Origin: Labrenzia sp. R4_2
GTDB lineage: Bacteria > Pseudomonadota > Alphaproteobacteria > Rhizobiales > Stappiaceae
Direction of reading: 5' to 3'
NCBI RefSeq assembly: GCF_017743865.1
Contig: NZ_JAGHRJ010000006.1
Location: 62,001-126,000 of the forward strand
Length of the DNA: 64,000 bases
Numbering within the stretch: position 1 is the first letter of the stretch; each line of letters opens with the position of its first letter. A program made the translations under genes and the position numbers. Shown here one piece after another: positions 35,958 through 45,105 of this stretch. The notes beneath the pieces were generated by a model. That model saw nothing but the letters and a program-made list of their open reading frames with translations, had not been told where the DNA came from and ran no database searches.

Positions 35958-36605
35958 TCACCAAAGATCGAGCTCACCTTTTTCTCTAAGAGTTTCAAAC
36001 CACTCATCCGGACTAAGCCCGATCTTGGCGTGCTTGACCATCGCTTCGTTCATGTCCGCCATGCCGTCGGTATTCGGCCAGGCATCGGGCTGCCACAGCC
36101 CGGACCGGAAGACACATTTCGGACAGTGCATGAAAGCGGATTGAACATGGACGGCCAAAGCAAGCTTGGGAGACTTGCCCTGAACAGACAGGCTCTCAAG
36201 CAGCTTTGGATCGGTGGTAAGACGGCCCTCCCCGCGGATCCGCAAAGTTTCTCCTCGACCGGGGATCAGAAACAAAAGACCAATGCGCGGGTCTTTCAAA
36301 AGGTTATGGAACGTGTCGAGACGGCGGTTACCTGGCCGGTCGGGGATCGCCAGAAGACTTGGGCTCAAAACCGTTACAAATCCAGCCGGATCGCCCTTCG
36401 GTGACACATCGACATGACCGTCAGGATTCGCAGATGCGACAAAGCAAAAGGGCGCTTTTGAAATGAAATCCCGGCAGATCTCATCAAGCGCCGGCAACTC
36501 CTTTGCTGCAATCTGCGGCAATGGATGTCCGCAAACGGTTTCAAGCTCCTCTGCAGAGGTAATGAACCCGGAAAAAGCTTCAAATGGATCAGAAACAGAC
36601 GGCAT
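35958..36605 (-). CDS. Pyridoxamine 5'-phosphate oxidase family flavoprotein
   Basis: 215 residues, a split-barrel FMN-binding domain of the PPOX type. Segments CFVASANPDGHVDVSPKGDP (20 residues) and the later IPGRGETLRIRGEGRL are typical of the MSMEG_1061-like subgroup, whose members are uncharacterised FMN/F420 proteins. CPKC near residue 170 matches the CPKC motif of that subgroup. ATG 36605; GGTGAG is 6 nt upstream. Real PdxH activity is unlikely. Confidence 0.88.
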   Translation of the reverse strand: MPSVSDPFEAFSGFITSAEELETVCGHPLPQIAAKELPALDEICRDFISKAPFCFVASANPDGHVDVSPKGDPAGFVTVLSPSLLAIPDRPGNRRLDTFHNLLKDPRIGLLFLIPGRGETLRIRGEGRLTTDPKLLESLSVQGKSPKLALAVHVQSAFMHCPKCVFRSGLWQPDAWPNTDGMADMNEAMVKHAKIGLSPDEWFETLREKGELDLW

Positions 36606-36706
36606 CAGCAACTCACCAAACCAGACCAAACAACCGCACTATCTGCCGATTTCCATGTAATTGCGACGGTTTTTGGCACCCTGCGGGACAAATGCGCGGA
36701 ACAGGA

Positions 36707-37714
36707 TCAGCGTGCCTTGTTGGATGCAATCGCGGCATCGATGACATCGGCCCCGATATCATCGCGGAACATATCCCAGACCGGCTTCATGGTGGTGACC
36801 CACTCATCGCGCTTATCCGGGGTCAACGCCCGCACAACTCCACCGTTTTCAATGATGCTTTGCTTGCTGTTTTCATTGATCGCGTTTGACCGTGCGTTGA
36901 AGTCATCAGAGACCTCTGTGAAGATCGTCATAAACTGGTTGCGGACATCTTCATCCAGGCTGTTCAACCATTCCTGAGATGTTACCGCGAGATAGGCCAG
37001 AAGCTGGTGATTGGTCTCCGTTGCGCCGTCCTGAACCTCAAAGAACCTCTGGGTGTAAATATTGGACCAGGTGTTTTCCTGTCCATCCACAACGCCCATC
37101 TGGAGGGCCTCAAAAACATCCTTAAACGCCAGTTTTTGCGCAGTGCCCCCCATGGCTTCGACCATGGCAACTGCAACATCGGAGGGCTGGACACGGAACC
37201 TCAAGCCTTTCGCATCATCTGGTACGATCAGGGGCCTATTCGCCGAAAACTGTTTGAGACCGTTGAATAGGTATCCCAGACCAACAAAGCCGTAATCGGA
37301 CATCGCACCGAGCAGCTCTTGTCCCTTTTTGCCGTCAGTGAAAGCTGTCACAGCGTCCATGTTGGAGAAGACGAACGGCAGATCGAACACCCTGTATTTC
37401 AAGGTGTAAGCTTCGAATTTGGAAAGCGATGGGGCCGCCAGCTGGACGTCCCCCAACAAAAGCGCTTCCATCACCTGATTGTCGTCGAAGAGCTGCGATG
37501 ATGGAAACACCTGCATACAGGCAGTGCCGTTCATCTCGGCATTGACACGGTCCGCTAGCGCGCTTGCCATTTCCCCTTTGGGATGGCCTTCCGCTGCGAC
37601 GACGTGACTGAACTTTATGACGATTTCGTCCTCATCGCAGGCAGCAAAGGCATGCGATACACCGAATAAGAAGGAGGACAAAACCGCAGCGGTGAAGCCG
37701 GCGATCTTTCTCAT
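36707..37714 (-). CDS. TRAP transporter substrate-binding protein (DctP)
   Basis: 335 residues with a signal peptide (about 1-24), so periplasmic. DctP-family segments: IKFSHVVAAEGHPKGEMA, LGDVQLAAPSLSKFEAYT and GLRFRVQPSDV, the last holding the conserved Arg that contacts the ligand carboxylate. GVVDGQENTWSNIYTQ is also typical. Ligands are usually C4-dicarboxylates or other organic acids. No DctQ or DctM membrane genes are next to it, so it is an orphan. GGAGG precedes ATG 37714. Confidence 0.92.
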   Translation of the reverse strand: MRKIAGFTAAVLSSFLFGVSHAFAACDEDEIVIKFSHVVAAEGHPKGEMASALADRVNAEMNGTACMQVFPSSQLFDDNQVMEALLLGDVQLAAPSLSKFEAYTLKYRVFDLPFVFSNMDAVTAFTDGKKGQELLGAMSDYGFVGLGYLFNGLKQFSANRPLIVPDDAKGLRFRVQPSDVAVAMVEAMGGTAQKLAFKDVFEALQMGVVDGQENTWSNIYTQRFFEVQDGATETNHQLLAYLAVTSQEWLNSLDEDVRNQFMTIFTEVSDDFNARSNAINENSKQSIIENGGVVRALTPDKRDEWVTTMKPVWDMFRDDIGADVIDAAIASNKAR

Positions 37715-37835
37715 ATGTGCTCCTCCCAGGCTTTCATGAACAGCATTGCGTGTGTCGAACGGCGTCGACCCTAACCCAATGCCTCTTGCCGAACATTAAA
37801 CACGCAGGAAGGAAAACCCTTTGTTGAAACTGCGA

Positions 37836-38759
37836 TCAGTTCGGCTGAAGAGCCCCGTTTCCGGTGTCGTGCCGGATCGACAGCGCCATCCCGCGCAGCT
37901 TATCCGGATTCCGCATAATGAAAATCTGATCAATCAAGCCGTCCGCGCTGTATCCAAAATTGACGACTGAGACCAGTTTCCCGCCTTCATAAAGGGCCAG
38001 ACCTTCAATTCCGTTTATGATCCTGCGCTCCAGAGTTCCGCCTGAGCCAACCCAGAGCCGCGACATGATCTTTGCAACGTATTTGGAGACATCTCGGCTG
38101 CCCGAAAGGATCCTGCCGAGGGCCGTCGCCTTACCACCACCATCTGACTGATATTGCACACCTTCAGACAACAGCCCGGCCAACTGTTCCGTCGAACCGG
38201 ACATCACGGCATCAAGAAAGGCTGTCAGCATCTTTTCCTGATGCTCCGCTGGCGGAACAAAACGCGCGCTTGGCCCCTGAACATGACGGCTTGCCCGAGA
38301 GACGAGCTGACGGGAGGCCGATTCACTCGTTCCGAGAACACCTGCGACCTGTCTGTGCGATTGGCCGAACACCGAATGTAGCAAGAAAGCAGCCCGTTCT
38401 TTTGGCGACAAACGTTCCATCATGTGCAGGAATGCAATTGTGAGGGATTCAGCCCGCTCAATATCGCCTTCCGGTGTTTCACCGGCTTCAATGTGCAGCG
38501 GCTCGGGGATCCAGGGGCCGACATAATCGACGCGCTTGTTGTGTGCGGATTTTAACAAATCAAGACACCGGTTGGTGCAAGCGGTCGTCAACCATCCATC
38601 CGGATTCAGGATCGCGGCACCGTCGCTGCCCTGCCACCGCAAAAACGTATCCTGCACAGCATCTTCGGCATCGGCCCAAGAGCCGAGCAGGCGGTAGGCC
38701 AGCCCCAAAAGACGGGGTCTGGCCTGCTCAAACACTTCGAGTTTCGATTGCTCGCTCAT
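37836..38759 (-). CDS. ECF41-group RNA polymerase sigma factor
   Basis: 307 residues. Sigma region 2 (about 10-75, AEDAVQDTFLRW), region 4 (about 113-160, LSPKERAAFLLHSVFG) and a SnoaL-like C-terminal extension (about 170-307) that regulates activity. Three ECF41 signatures are present: WIPEP at 83-87 in the linker, DGGGK at 206-210 and NPDK at 284-287. ECF41 factors lack an anti-sigma factor and use the extension as an intramolecular control. The gene starts one base after the stop of the AhpD-like gene, forming an operon whose promoter matches the ECF41 consensus. Confidence 0.93.
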   Translation of the reverse strand: MSEQSKLEVFEQARPRLLGLAYRLLGSWADAEDAVQDTFLRWQGSDGAAILNPDGWLTTACTNRCLDLLKSAHNKRVDYVGPWIPEPLHIEAGETPEGDIERAESLTIAFLHMMERLSPKERAAFLLHSVFGQSHRQVAGVLGTSESASRQLVSRASRHVQGPSARFVPPAEHQEKMLTAFLDAVMSGSTEQLAGLLSEGVQYQSDGGGKATALGRILSGSRDVSKYVAKIMSRLWVGSGGTLERRIINGIEGLALYEGGKLVSVVNFGYSADGLIDQIFIMRNPDKLRGMALSIRHDTGNGALQPN

Positions 38760-38760
38760 A

Positions 38761-39195
38761 TCAGTAATTCGAGATTTGAACCCGGTTCCAGAGGTTGATC
38801 ATGCCGATCGCCGCGGTCAACAAGCTGATCTCCGCTTCGGTAAAGTGTTTTCTGAGTTCCGCGCGCAGCGGTCCATAGCTTTGCTCCGACTTCATGTAAG
38901 TCAGCGCTTCGGCATACGCCAACGCGGCCTTTTCTTTCTCGCTGAAATCATCCACATGCCGCCAGACTATCAGACGTTCCAGCCGTTCACTGTATTCGCC
39001 GGCTGCCAGTGCTTCCTTGATATGCATCTTCACGCAAAAGGCGCATTGATTGATCTGTGAAACACGCAGATCGACCAGATGTTGAAGCTTTGGATCCAGT
39101 CCTTCCTTGGCAAAGGACGCCGATACGCCGCCGAGGGTCTGTGCAATTCCAGGGATCTGTTGGTGGTGGTTCACAGGTGCAGTAGTCGCAGTCAT
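38761..39195 (-). CDS. Carboxymuconolactone decarboxylase family protein, AhpD-like
   Basis: 144 residues, all-helical AhpD/CMD fold with the redox motif CAFC at 51-54 and His58 (INQCAFCVKMHIKEAL). AhpD-like members are peroxide-linked disulfide reductases. This is the usual companion of ECF41 sigma factors. The start is ATG 39195 with AGGA upstream; longer starts at 39228 or 39267 would overlap the promoter. A peroxide or redox-stress role is inferred. Confidence 0.92.
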   Translation of the reverse strand: MTATTAPVNHHQQIPGIAQTLGGVSASFAKEGLDPKLQHLVDLRVSQINQCAFCVKMHIKEALAAGEYSERLERLIVWRHVDDFSEKEKAALAYAEALTYMKSEQSYGPLRAELRKHFTEAEISLLTAAIGMINLWNRVQISNY

Positions 39196-39239
39196 TTGAA
39201 GTTCCTCATTCAGAACCTGAATTGGTTCCATACTCAAAT

Positions 39240-39266
39240 GACGACCCAGCTTTGCCGCTTGTGACA
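39240..39266 (-). promoter_or_regulatory. ECF41-type promoter
   Basis: Minus-strand TGTCACA (39266-39260), 16-nt spacer, CGTC (39243-39240): exactly the -35 and -10 elements published for ECF41 sigma factors. It lies about 45 nt before the AhpD-like start, implying autoregulation of the two-gene operon. Confidence 0.85.
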
Positions 39267-39318
39267 TGCTCTAAATTTTTTTCATCGCCTCACATGAAAC
39301 CGCAGAGATTTCAGCCTC

Positions 39319-40410
39319 TTACCCCGGCACCGGAGCGCGCTGGCGTTTGTCGATGGCGACACTCTTGATGAGGACCGTCACCGTTTTTCCAACTACCAGA
39401 CCAAGATCGGCAACCGATGCCCGCGTGATCCGGGCACGGATCGTCTGCTCGCCGACGCCGCAGAGAATTTCTGCATAAGGTCCGCTTTCTTCCGAAATGC
39501 TGCGGATCGTTCCCTTCAGCCTGTTTCGGATCGAAAGCCCTTTGAGAACTTCGGTCGCAAGCGCGACATCTCGTGCCCGAATGCGCAACCGGATTGGCTC
39601 GCCTGGCGCAGCTCCAAGGTCCGGGATCTGAATGGTTGCACCGCCAATGTCGATATGCGTAAGCCCCCATTCGCTGTCCGTGTGACTCACGGTGCCTTCA
39701 AGGAGCGCCCCGGCCTCATGCCGGCCCGTTGCCTTACCAAGATCCGTTCTGGCAAGCATCTCGGCAACCGGTCCAAAAGCCGGTGTCTGGCCATCGGACA
39801 GGATCACCAAGGTCTGGGACAGGCGAGCCACCTCTTCGATCGAGTGGCTGACGTAAAGGATCGGGATCCCGGCTTCCGCGCAAAGGCGATCCAAATAAGG
39901 GAGAATGTCATTGCGCCGGGCCTGATCCAGATTGGCCAAGGGCTCGTCCATGATCAAAAGCCGCGGATCCGACAGCAGCGCCCGTCCGATTGCGACCCTC
40001 TGACGCTCACCGCCGGACAGCGTTGCGGGTTTGCGGGCCAAGAGCGGCTGCAAACCCAATAGCTGCACCACCTCGTCCATCGAGCGTGTCGTTTTCCGGC
40101 GCCCGGCCCAACGCGCATAGGTCAGATTGGAGCGCACACTCATGTGAGGAAACAGGCGCGCATCCTGGAAAACATGCCCGATCCGCCGGGCCTGAACCGC
40201 AAGATTGATGTTCTTGTCTGCATCAAAAAGCGTTGTGCCGTTGACGGTAATCCGACCGGATACCGGGCGGATAAGACCGGCAATCATGTTGGTGAGGCTT
40301 GTTTTCCCAGCGCCCGACTGACCAAACAGGGAGGTGACACCCCCCTCGCTTTTGAACCGTGCAGTCAGCGGCAGCGCACCGACCTGGCCCTTGATATCAA
40401 CGTCAAGCAT
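39319..40410 (-). CDS. modC: Molybdate ABC transporter ATPase
   Basis: 363 residues. Walker A GQSGAGKT at 30-37, signature LSGGERQRVAIGRAL, Walker B LLIMDEPLANLD, and a C-terminal TOBE/MOP domain (about 290-355) that binds oxyanions and marks it as ModC. GGAGG lies 6 nt before ATG 40410. The start overlaps the modB stop by eight bases, so ModB and ModC are translationally coupled. A longer frame to 40461 lies within modB. Confidence 0.95.
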   Translation of the reverse strand: MLDVDIKGQVGALPLTARFKSEGGVTSLFGQSGAGKTSLTNMIAGLIRPVSGRITVNGTTLFDADKNINLAVQARRIGHVFQDARLFPHMSVRSNLTYARWAGRRKTTRSMDEVVQLLGLQPLLARKPATLSGGERQRVAIGRALLSDPRLLIMDEPLANLDQARRNDILPYLDRLCAEAGIPILYVSHSIEEVARLSQTLVILSDGQTPAFGPVAEMLARTDLGKATGRHEAGALLEGTVSHTDSEWGLTHIDIGGATIQIPDLGAAPGEPIRLRIRARDVALATEVLKGLSIRNRLKGTIRSISEESGPYAEILCGVGEQTIRARITRASVADLGLVVGKTVTVLIKSVAIDKRQRAPVPG

Positions 40411-41110
40411 CCGCGCCTCCAAGACGTTTCCGGAGGCGACGAGCGAGCAATTCAGAAGCAATCAAGGCGCCGAAGGCGACGATGGTTGCGATGATGGTCA
40501 GGCGAAACGCTGCCAAGTCACCGCTTGGGCTTTGGGTGGCTGTGTAGAGCGCCAAGGCGAGCGTTCGTGTCTCCCCCGGAATGTTGGAGACGAAAGTGAT
40601 GGTCGCGCCGAACTCACCCATGGCCTTGGCAAAGCCGAGAATGGCACCTCCTAGAATGCCCGGGAGCGCAAGCGGCAACGTCACGGTCAAGAAACTGACC
40701 AGCCGCCGCGCACCCAGGGACCGGGCAGCATCCTCCAGTTTGGGATCCACGGCCTCAAAAGACAGGCGGATCGGACGGACCATCAGAGGGAACGCCATGA
40801 CCCCGGCAGCCAGCGCGGCCCCGGTCCAGTTAAAGGCAAACGTGATGCCGAAGGTGTCTTGCAGCACGGACCCGATCGGCCCATTGCGGCCAAAGGCCAG
40901 CAATAGAACATAACCGGTGACGACCGGTGGCAAGACCAGCGGCAAATGCACCAGTGCGTTGACAACACCATGACCCGGAAATCTGTACCGGGCCAGGCCA
41001 TACGCAACCATCACTGCAAGCGGCAGGGCCACAAGCAAGGCTGCTGCTGCAACCCTTAAGGTGAGAAGAAGCGCCTGCCATTCGGCGGGCTGAAGGGTGA
41101 GAAAATCCAC
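40403..41110 (-). CDS. modB: Molybdate ABC transporter permease
   Basis: 235 residues with five or six membrane segments and the ABC-permease EAA-like loop (AMGEFGATITFVSNIPGETRTL). It forms the inner-membrane channel for molybdate (and possibly tungstate). It lies 43 bp after modA and overlaps modC. Confidence 0.95.
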   Translation of the reverse strand: MDFLTLQPAEWQALLLTLRVAAAALLVALPLAVMVAYGLARYRFPGHGVVNALVHLPLVLPPVVTGYVLLLAFGRNGPIGSVLQDTFGITFAFNWTGAALAAGVMAFPLMVRPIRLSFEAVDPKLEDAARSLGARRLVSFLTVTLPLALPGILGGAILGFAKAMGEFGATITFVSNIPGETRTLALALYTATQSPSGDLAAFRLTIIATIVAFGALIASELLARRLRKRLGGADA

Positions 41111-41153
41111 GCGCGCTCAGATCGGTTTGCCGTTGGACCTTCCTCCTGGAAGG

Positions 41154-41915
41154 CTATTCTTCCTTATGGGTCACAAAGGCAAAGGAACGCAAGATCTTCA
41201 CAGCTTCGGGGCCAGTCAGAAAGTTCAGAAAGGCCGCCGCCTGCGGATGATTGGCGCCCGTCGTCAGCGCGGCTGGATATTCGATTTTTGGATGACTTTC
41301 CGCCGGTAGTTCCGCGAGCACTCGAACATTCGGCTCGATTGCAGCATCCGTTGCATAGACGAGCGCTAGAGGCGTGTCACCGCGCGCCGCCGCGGCCAGC
41401 GCAACGCGAACGTTTTCCATCGGCGCCAATCGGCTTTCCACCGAAGGCCATAACCCAAGTGCTGTCAGCCCGGCCTTGCCATAGCGCCCTGCAGGAACAG
41501 TATCCGGGTCGGCAATTGCCAGCCGCCCGTCGCCAAGCCGCGCAGCAATTGCGTCCACGGACAAATCCAATGGATCGGTATCCAGCGCGCCAGCCAAGAC
41601 TATCCGGTTCGAAGCGATAACCGTTTCGCTTTCCGTCTGAACGGCACCCCGGTCCGTCAAGTACCCCATCCAGAGCGTGTCGGCAGAAACGAAGACATCA
41701 GCGGGCGCGCCTGCCTCAATCTGACGCGCAAGCGTACCAGTGCCGGCAAATGAGAATGTCACCGGCACACCGCTTTCAGCTTCAAATGCCTCACCGATCG
41801 CCCCCATCGCCTCGCTCATGCTCGAGGCTGCAAAGACGGTCAGTGGTCTTTCCGCAGCAGCAACAGCAGTCTGAGCGAGCACAAAAACGGCAGCCACAAT
41901 GAGGCTCAAGCGCAC
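41154..41915 (-). CDS. modA: Molybdate-binding periplasmic protein
   Basis: 253 residues with a signal peptide (LIVAAVFVLAQTAVAA). Binding segments LTVFAASSMSEAMGAIGEAF, FSFAGTGTLARQIEAGAPADVF and a C-terminal AAAFLNFLTGPEA match ModA. The start is GTG 41915: AAGGA lies 7 nt upstream, and the longer TTG frame to 41960 adds a basic leader. No modE gene or clear ModE box is seen nearby. It starts 66 bp after the GMC gene on the same strand. Confidence 0.93.
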   Translation of the reverse strand: MRLSLIVAAVFVLAQTAVAAAERPLTVFAASSMSEAMGAIGEAFEAESGVPVTFSFAGTGTLARQIEAGAPADVFVSADTLWMGYLTDRGAVQTESETVIASNRIVLAGALDTDPLDLSVDAIAARLGDGRLAIADPDTVPAGRYGKAGLTALGLWPSVESRLAPMENVRVALAAAARGDTPLALVYATDAAIEPNVRVLAELPAESHPKIEYPAALTTGANHPQAAAFLNFLTGPEAVKILRSFAFVTHKEE

Positions 41916-41981
41916 AGCCACGTCCTTTCGCTTTACAGCCTTTGCTATGTACGTTGCCAACCGGTCAGATCAAGAAACAGA

Positions 41982-43592
41982 TCATCCTGCCCGCCGGTCG
42001 GCCTTGATCATGTCCGCGCCCTTTTCCGCGATCATGACAGTCGGAGCATTTGTGTTGCCGGAGGTGATGGTTGGCATCACAGATGCATCAATCACCCGGA
42101 TGTTTTCAAAACCACGCAAACGCAAGCGGTCATCAACCACAGACTTCTCATCGACACCCATCCGGCACGTGCTGACGGGGTGGAAAATTGTTGTGCCGAT
42201 ATCTCCCGCGGCTTTAATCAACTCGTCTTCGCTGGTGAGATCGGGACCCGGCAGATATTCCTCCGGCTCGAACCGTGCCATGGCAGGCGATGCCATGAGT
42301 TTGCGCGTGAGCCGGATACTGTCGGCTGCCACCCGGCGATCGGCTTCTGCAGAGAGATAGTTCGGCTGGATTTCCGGCTGCGCGCCTTTATCCGGTGACG
42401 TAATGTGCACATGGCCCCGGCTTTCAGGGCGGAGGTTGCAGACACTCGCCGTCATCGCCGGGAAATCATGCAACGGTTCGCCAAACTTGGGCAACGACAG
42501 CGGCTGAACGTGATATTCCACGTTCGCCGTCTCGAACGATGGATCGGTCTTGGCGAACACACCAAGCTGGCTCGGCGCGGACGACATTGGCCCGGATCGC
42601 TTGAGAAGATATTCCAGACCAATCTTCGCCTTACCGGTCCAGGTCTTTGCCATCTTGTTCAGGGATTTAGCGTTCTTCACCTTGAACACGGGACGAAGTT
42701 GCAAATGGTCCTGCAGGTTTTCGCCAATGGACGGCAGCGCGTGCCGTGTTTCAATCCCTGCGTTCGACAGGACCTCCGGATTACCGATGCCTGAGAGCTC
42801 CAGCAGCTGCGGTGATCCAATTGCGCCGGCAGCCACCAAGAGCTCCCCGGAAATCGCTACCGTTGCCGGTTCGCCCGCAATCTCCAGATCCAAACCGGAT
42901 GCCCGGCCATTCTCGAAACGGATCTGGGCCACATGAGCTTCCGTAACGATGTTGAGGTTCGGCCGGTTCTCGGCCGGCTTCAAAAACGCTTTCACACCGT
43001 TCCAGCGCATGCCTGATTTCTGAGTCACCTGGAAATAGGCAGATCCGAAATTGTCACCCTTATTGAAGTCCCGGATCTTGGGAATGCCGTTTTCTTCACA
43101 GGCATCCCGGAAGGCATCAAGCAATTCCCAGGAAATGCGCTGCTCTTCAACGCGCAAGTTGCCGCCCTGAGCATGGAGCTCGTCGTTCCACGCATAATGA
43201 TCTTCCGATTTCCGGAAATAGGACAGAACGTCATCCCAGCCCCAACCGGCAAGTCCAAGCTGGCGCCAATGGTCATAATCCCAAGCCTGGCCGCGCATGT
43301 AAATCATGCCGTTGATGGACGAACTACCGCCGAGCACCTTGCCGCGCGGATAGACCAGTGACCGGCCGTTCAACCCCTTGTCGGGTGCGGTCTTGAAACC
43401 CCAGTCAACGCGCGGATTGCCAATGCAATAGAGATAGCCAACGGGAATGTGGACCCAGATGTAATTGTCACGCTTTCCCGCTTCCAGAAGCAGAACCTTG
43501 ACGCTTGGATCCTCTGACAAACGGTTGGCAAGGACGCACCCGGCTGTTCCCGCGCCAACAATTACATAATCCCAATCACCCAGGTCGCGCAT
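41982..43592 (-). CDS. GMC family FAD-dependent oxidoreductase
   Basis: 536 residues, a choline dehydrogenase / alcohol dehydrogenase-type GMC flavoenzyme. FAD motif YVIVGAGTAGCVLANRL, GMC signature GKVLGGSSSINGMIYMRG, and catalytic His in IFHPVSTCRMG; the C-terminal FAD segment is TITSGNTNAPTVMIAEKGA. The substrate is an unknown alcohol; similarity to choline dehydrogenase is moderate and no betaine genes are adjacent. GGAGG lies 3-4 nt before ATG 43592. Confidence 0.93.
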   Translation of the reverse strand: MRDLGDWDYVIVGAGTAGCVLANRLSEDPSVKVLLLEAGKRDNYIWVHIPVGYLYCIGNPRVDWGFKTAPDKGLNGRSLVYPRGKVLGGSSSINGMIYMRGQAWDYDHWRQLGLAGWGWDDVLSYFRKSEDHYAWNDELHAQGGNLRVEEQRISWELLDAFRDACEENGIPKIRDFNKGDNFGSAYFQVTQKSGMRWNGVKAFLKPAENRPNLNIVTEAHVAQIRFENGRASGLDLEIAGEPATVAISGELLVAAGAIGSPQLLELSGIGNPEVLSNAGIETRHALPSIGENLQDHLQLRPVFKVKNAKSLNKMAKTWTGKAKIGLEYLLKRSGPMSSAPSQLGVFAKTDPSFETANVEYHVQPLSLPKFGEPLHDFPAMTASVCNLRPESRGHVHITSPDKGAQPEIQPNYLSAEADRRVAADSIRLTRKLMASPAMARFEPEEYLPGPDLTSEDELIKAAGDIGTTIFHPVSTCRMGVDEKSVVDDRLRLRGFENIRVIDASVMPTITSGNTNAPTVMIAEKGADMIKADRRAG

Positions 43593-43764
43593 CGTTCCTC
43601 CCGCACCTTTATTTGAGCATGATGGAGACACGGTCCGACCAACTGGTCAAGTCAGCCAGAGGGCATAAGCGGCCTAAGTGCGCAGAGGCCGAACGTCACG
43701 TGTTTACGTATTTCTCACAAGTCCCACCTAAGCTGCAGACTGCTTTCAGCTGAAGGGGCCCTTC

Positions 43765-44955
43765 GTGTCTAATCCTGCTCAACGCCTGTTGGAACAAAGC
43801 TTCCTGGTTTGTTTCAAAACAGCCAATACGCTCTATCGACCGTTGCGGCAGTGGATTGGTGCTTTAATTCTTGTGCTCTTTATCGCTATGACCACGGCTG
43901 TTGTGCACGTTTTTCCGGGTTCCAACTGGGACATGTTCGCTTACACAGCCAGTGTTTTAGAACCGTCCGTTGACAACACAACTGACTTGCATCGTCAAAG
44001 CTATGATTTCGTTGAAAAGAACGTTTCGCCTGGCGAATATCTGATCCTGACTCAGGACCGGGATTACCGGATCCATCAGGCAGAAAACCCCGATGCCTTC
44101 ATGACCATGCTGGGCTTTTATCGTCTAAAGATCCTTTACATCGAAACAGCAAGACTGCTGACCGGCTTCATGGATCCGGTTCAGGCGCTACGGCTTATTT
44201 CCAAGGCTTCGATACTTGCCATCGGGGGGCTTTTGCTTGTCTGGATGGCCCGCAATCAGGCGCTGGCGTATGGTTTGCCGGTCGCGGTGCTGCTGACCCT
44301 CTCCGGTTTCACCGAGGCGGCACAATTGGTGACACCGGACCTTTTTTGCACCGTCTTCCTGCTGCTTGCGGCCATGAGCTATCTGGAGAAGCTCGATTGG
44401 TTGGCAGCTGTTAGTCTTTTATGTGCCTTTCTGGTCCGCCCCGATCACTTGGCCTTCATTGGCGTCTTTTTCGTATTCGCAGCGATCTACGGCCCGGGAC
44501 GATGGTGGATGACCGGCTGTTTTGCAGTGTGCTTCAGTCTTTATGTCTGGCTGACAAAAGGTGCAAACCACCCGGGCTGGTGGGTGCATATGTGGTTTTC
44601 GCACATTGAATTCGTTCCAACCCTCGAAGGCTTTGATCCGCCGTTTTCAATAACCGCTTATGTCCAGATGCTCGTTCGCGCGACAGTACGGTCACTGATG
44701 GGTGAGACCTGGCTTGCGGTCCTGATCGCGCAGGTCCTGTTTTTTGCAAAACTCATTCGGGTGACAGAGACGGCAGAACGGACCCGTGTGTTGCTCTATG
44801 CGGTTTTCGTATCAATATGCGCCAAGTATCTCGTGTTCCCGCACTATGAGACACGGTTCTATGTGCCGTACCTCATCATCATGGGAATGATCCTGCTGAT
44901 CTCGTGGCACAAGCAAAGCCAGAGCGATTCTCTCGTTGGCGCAGGTCGAACGTGA
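43765..44955 (+). CDS. Polytopic membrane protein, possibly GT-C glycosyltransferase-like
   Basis: 396 residues with about nine or ten membrane segments. After the first helix it has SNWDMFAYTASVLEP and a short soluble loop (about 65-115), then a run of helices. That layout, with an acidic residue in the first outward loop, resembles GT-C type lipid-linked sugar transferases, but no diagnostic motif is clear. Start GTG 43765; no strong ribosome-binding site. It stands alone between the GMC gene (divergent) and a GNAT gene. Confidence 0.75.
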   Translation: MSNPAQRLLEQSFLVCFKTANTLYRPLRQWIGALILVLFIAMTTAVVHVFPGSNWDMFAYTASVLEPSVDNTTDLHRQSYDFVEKNVSPGEYLILTQDRDYRIHQAENPDAFMTMLGFYRLKILYIETARLLTGFMDPVQALRLISKASILAIGGLLLVWMARNQALAYGLPVAVLLTLSGFTEAAQLVTPDLFCTVFLLLAAMSYLEKLDWLAAVSLLCAFLVRPDHLAFIGVFFVFAAIYGPGRWWMTGCFAVCFSLYVWLTKGANHPGWWVHMWFSHIEFVPTLEGFDPPFSITAYVQMLVRATVRSLMGETWLAVLIAQVLFFAKLIRVTETAERTRVLLYAVFVSICAKYLVFPHYETRFYVPYLIIMGMILLISWHKQSQSDSLVGAGRT

Positions 44956-45105
44956 CACCACTGAACACAGCTTAAGTGCTCCAAATTTGAGTGTTCTGGC
45001 CTGATCTCAACCTTTGTTGATGTTGCCTGAGGCCATTACGCCTTGCTGTTAGACCATCATGAGACCCATTCTTCAGACATAAACGCATGATTCCCGAGGT
45101 ATATT

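Noticed and set aside
41916-41981. Molybdenum-cofactor riboswitch or ModE site before modA
   Set aside because: The gap is only 66 bp and shows neither the riboswitch stems nor a recognisable ModE palindrome.
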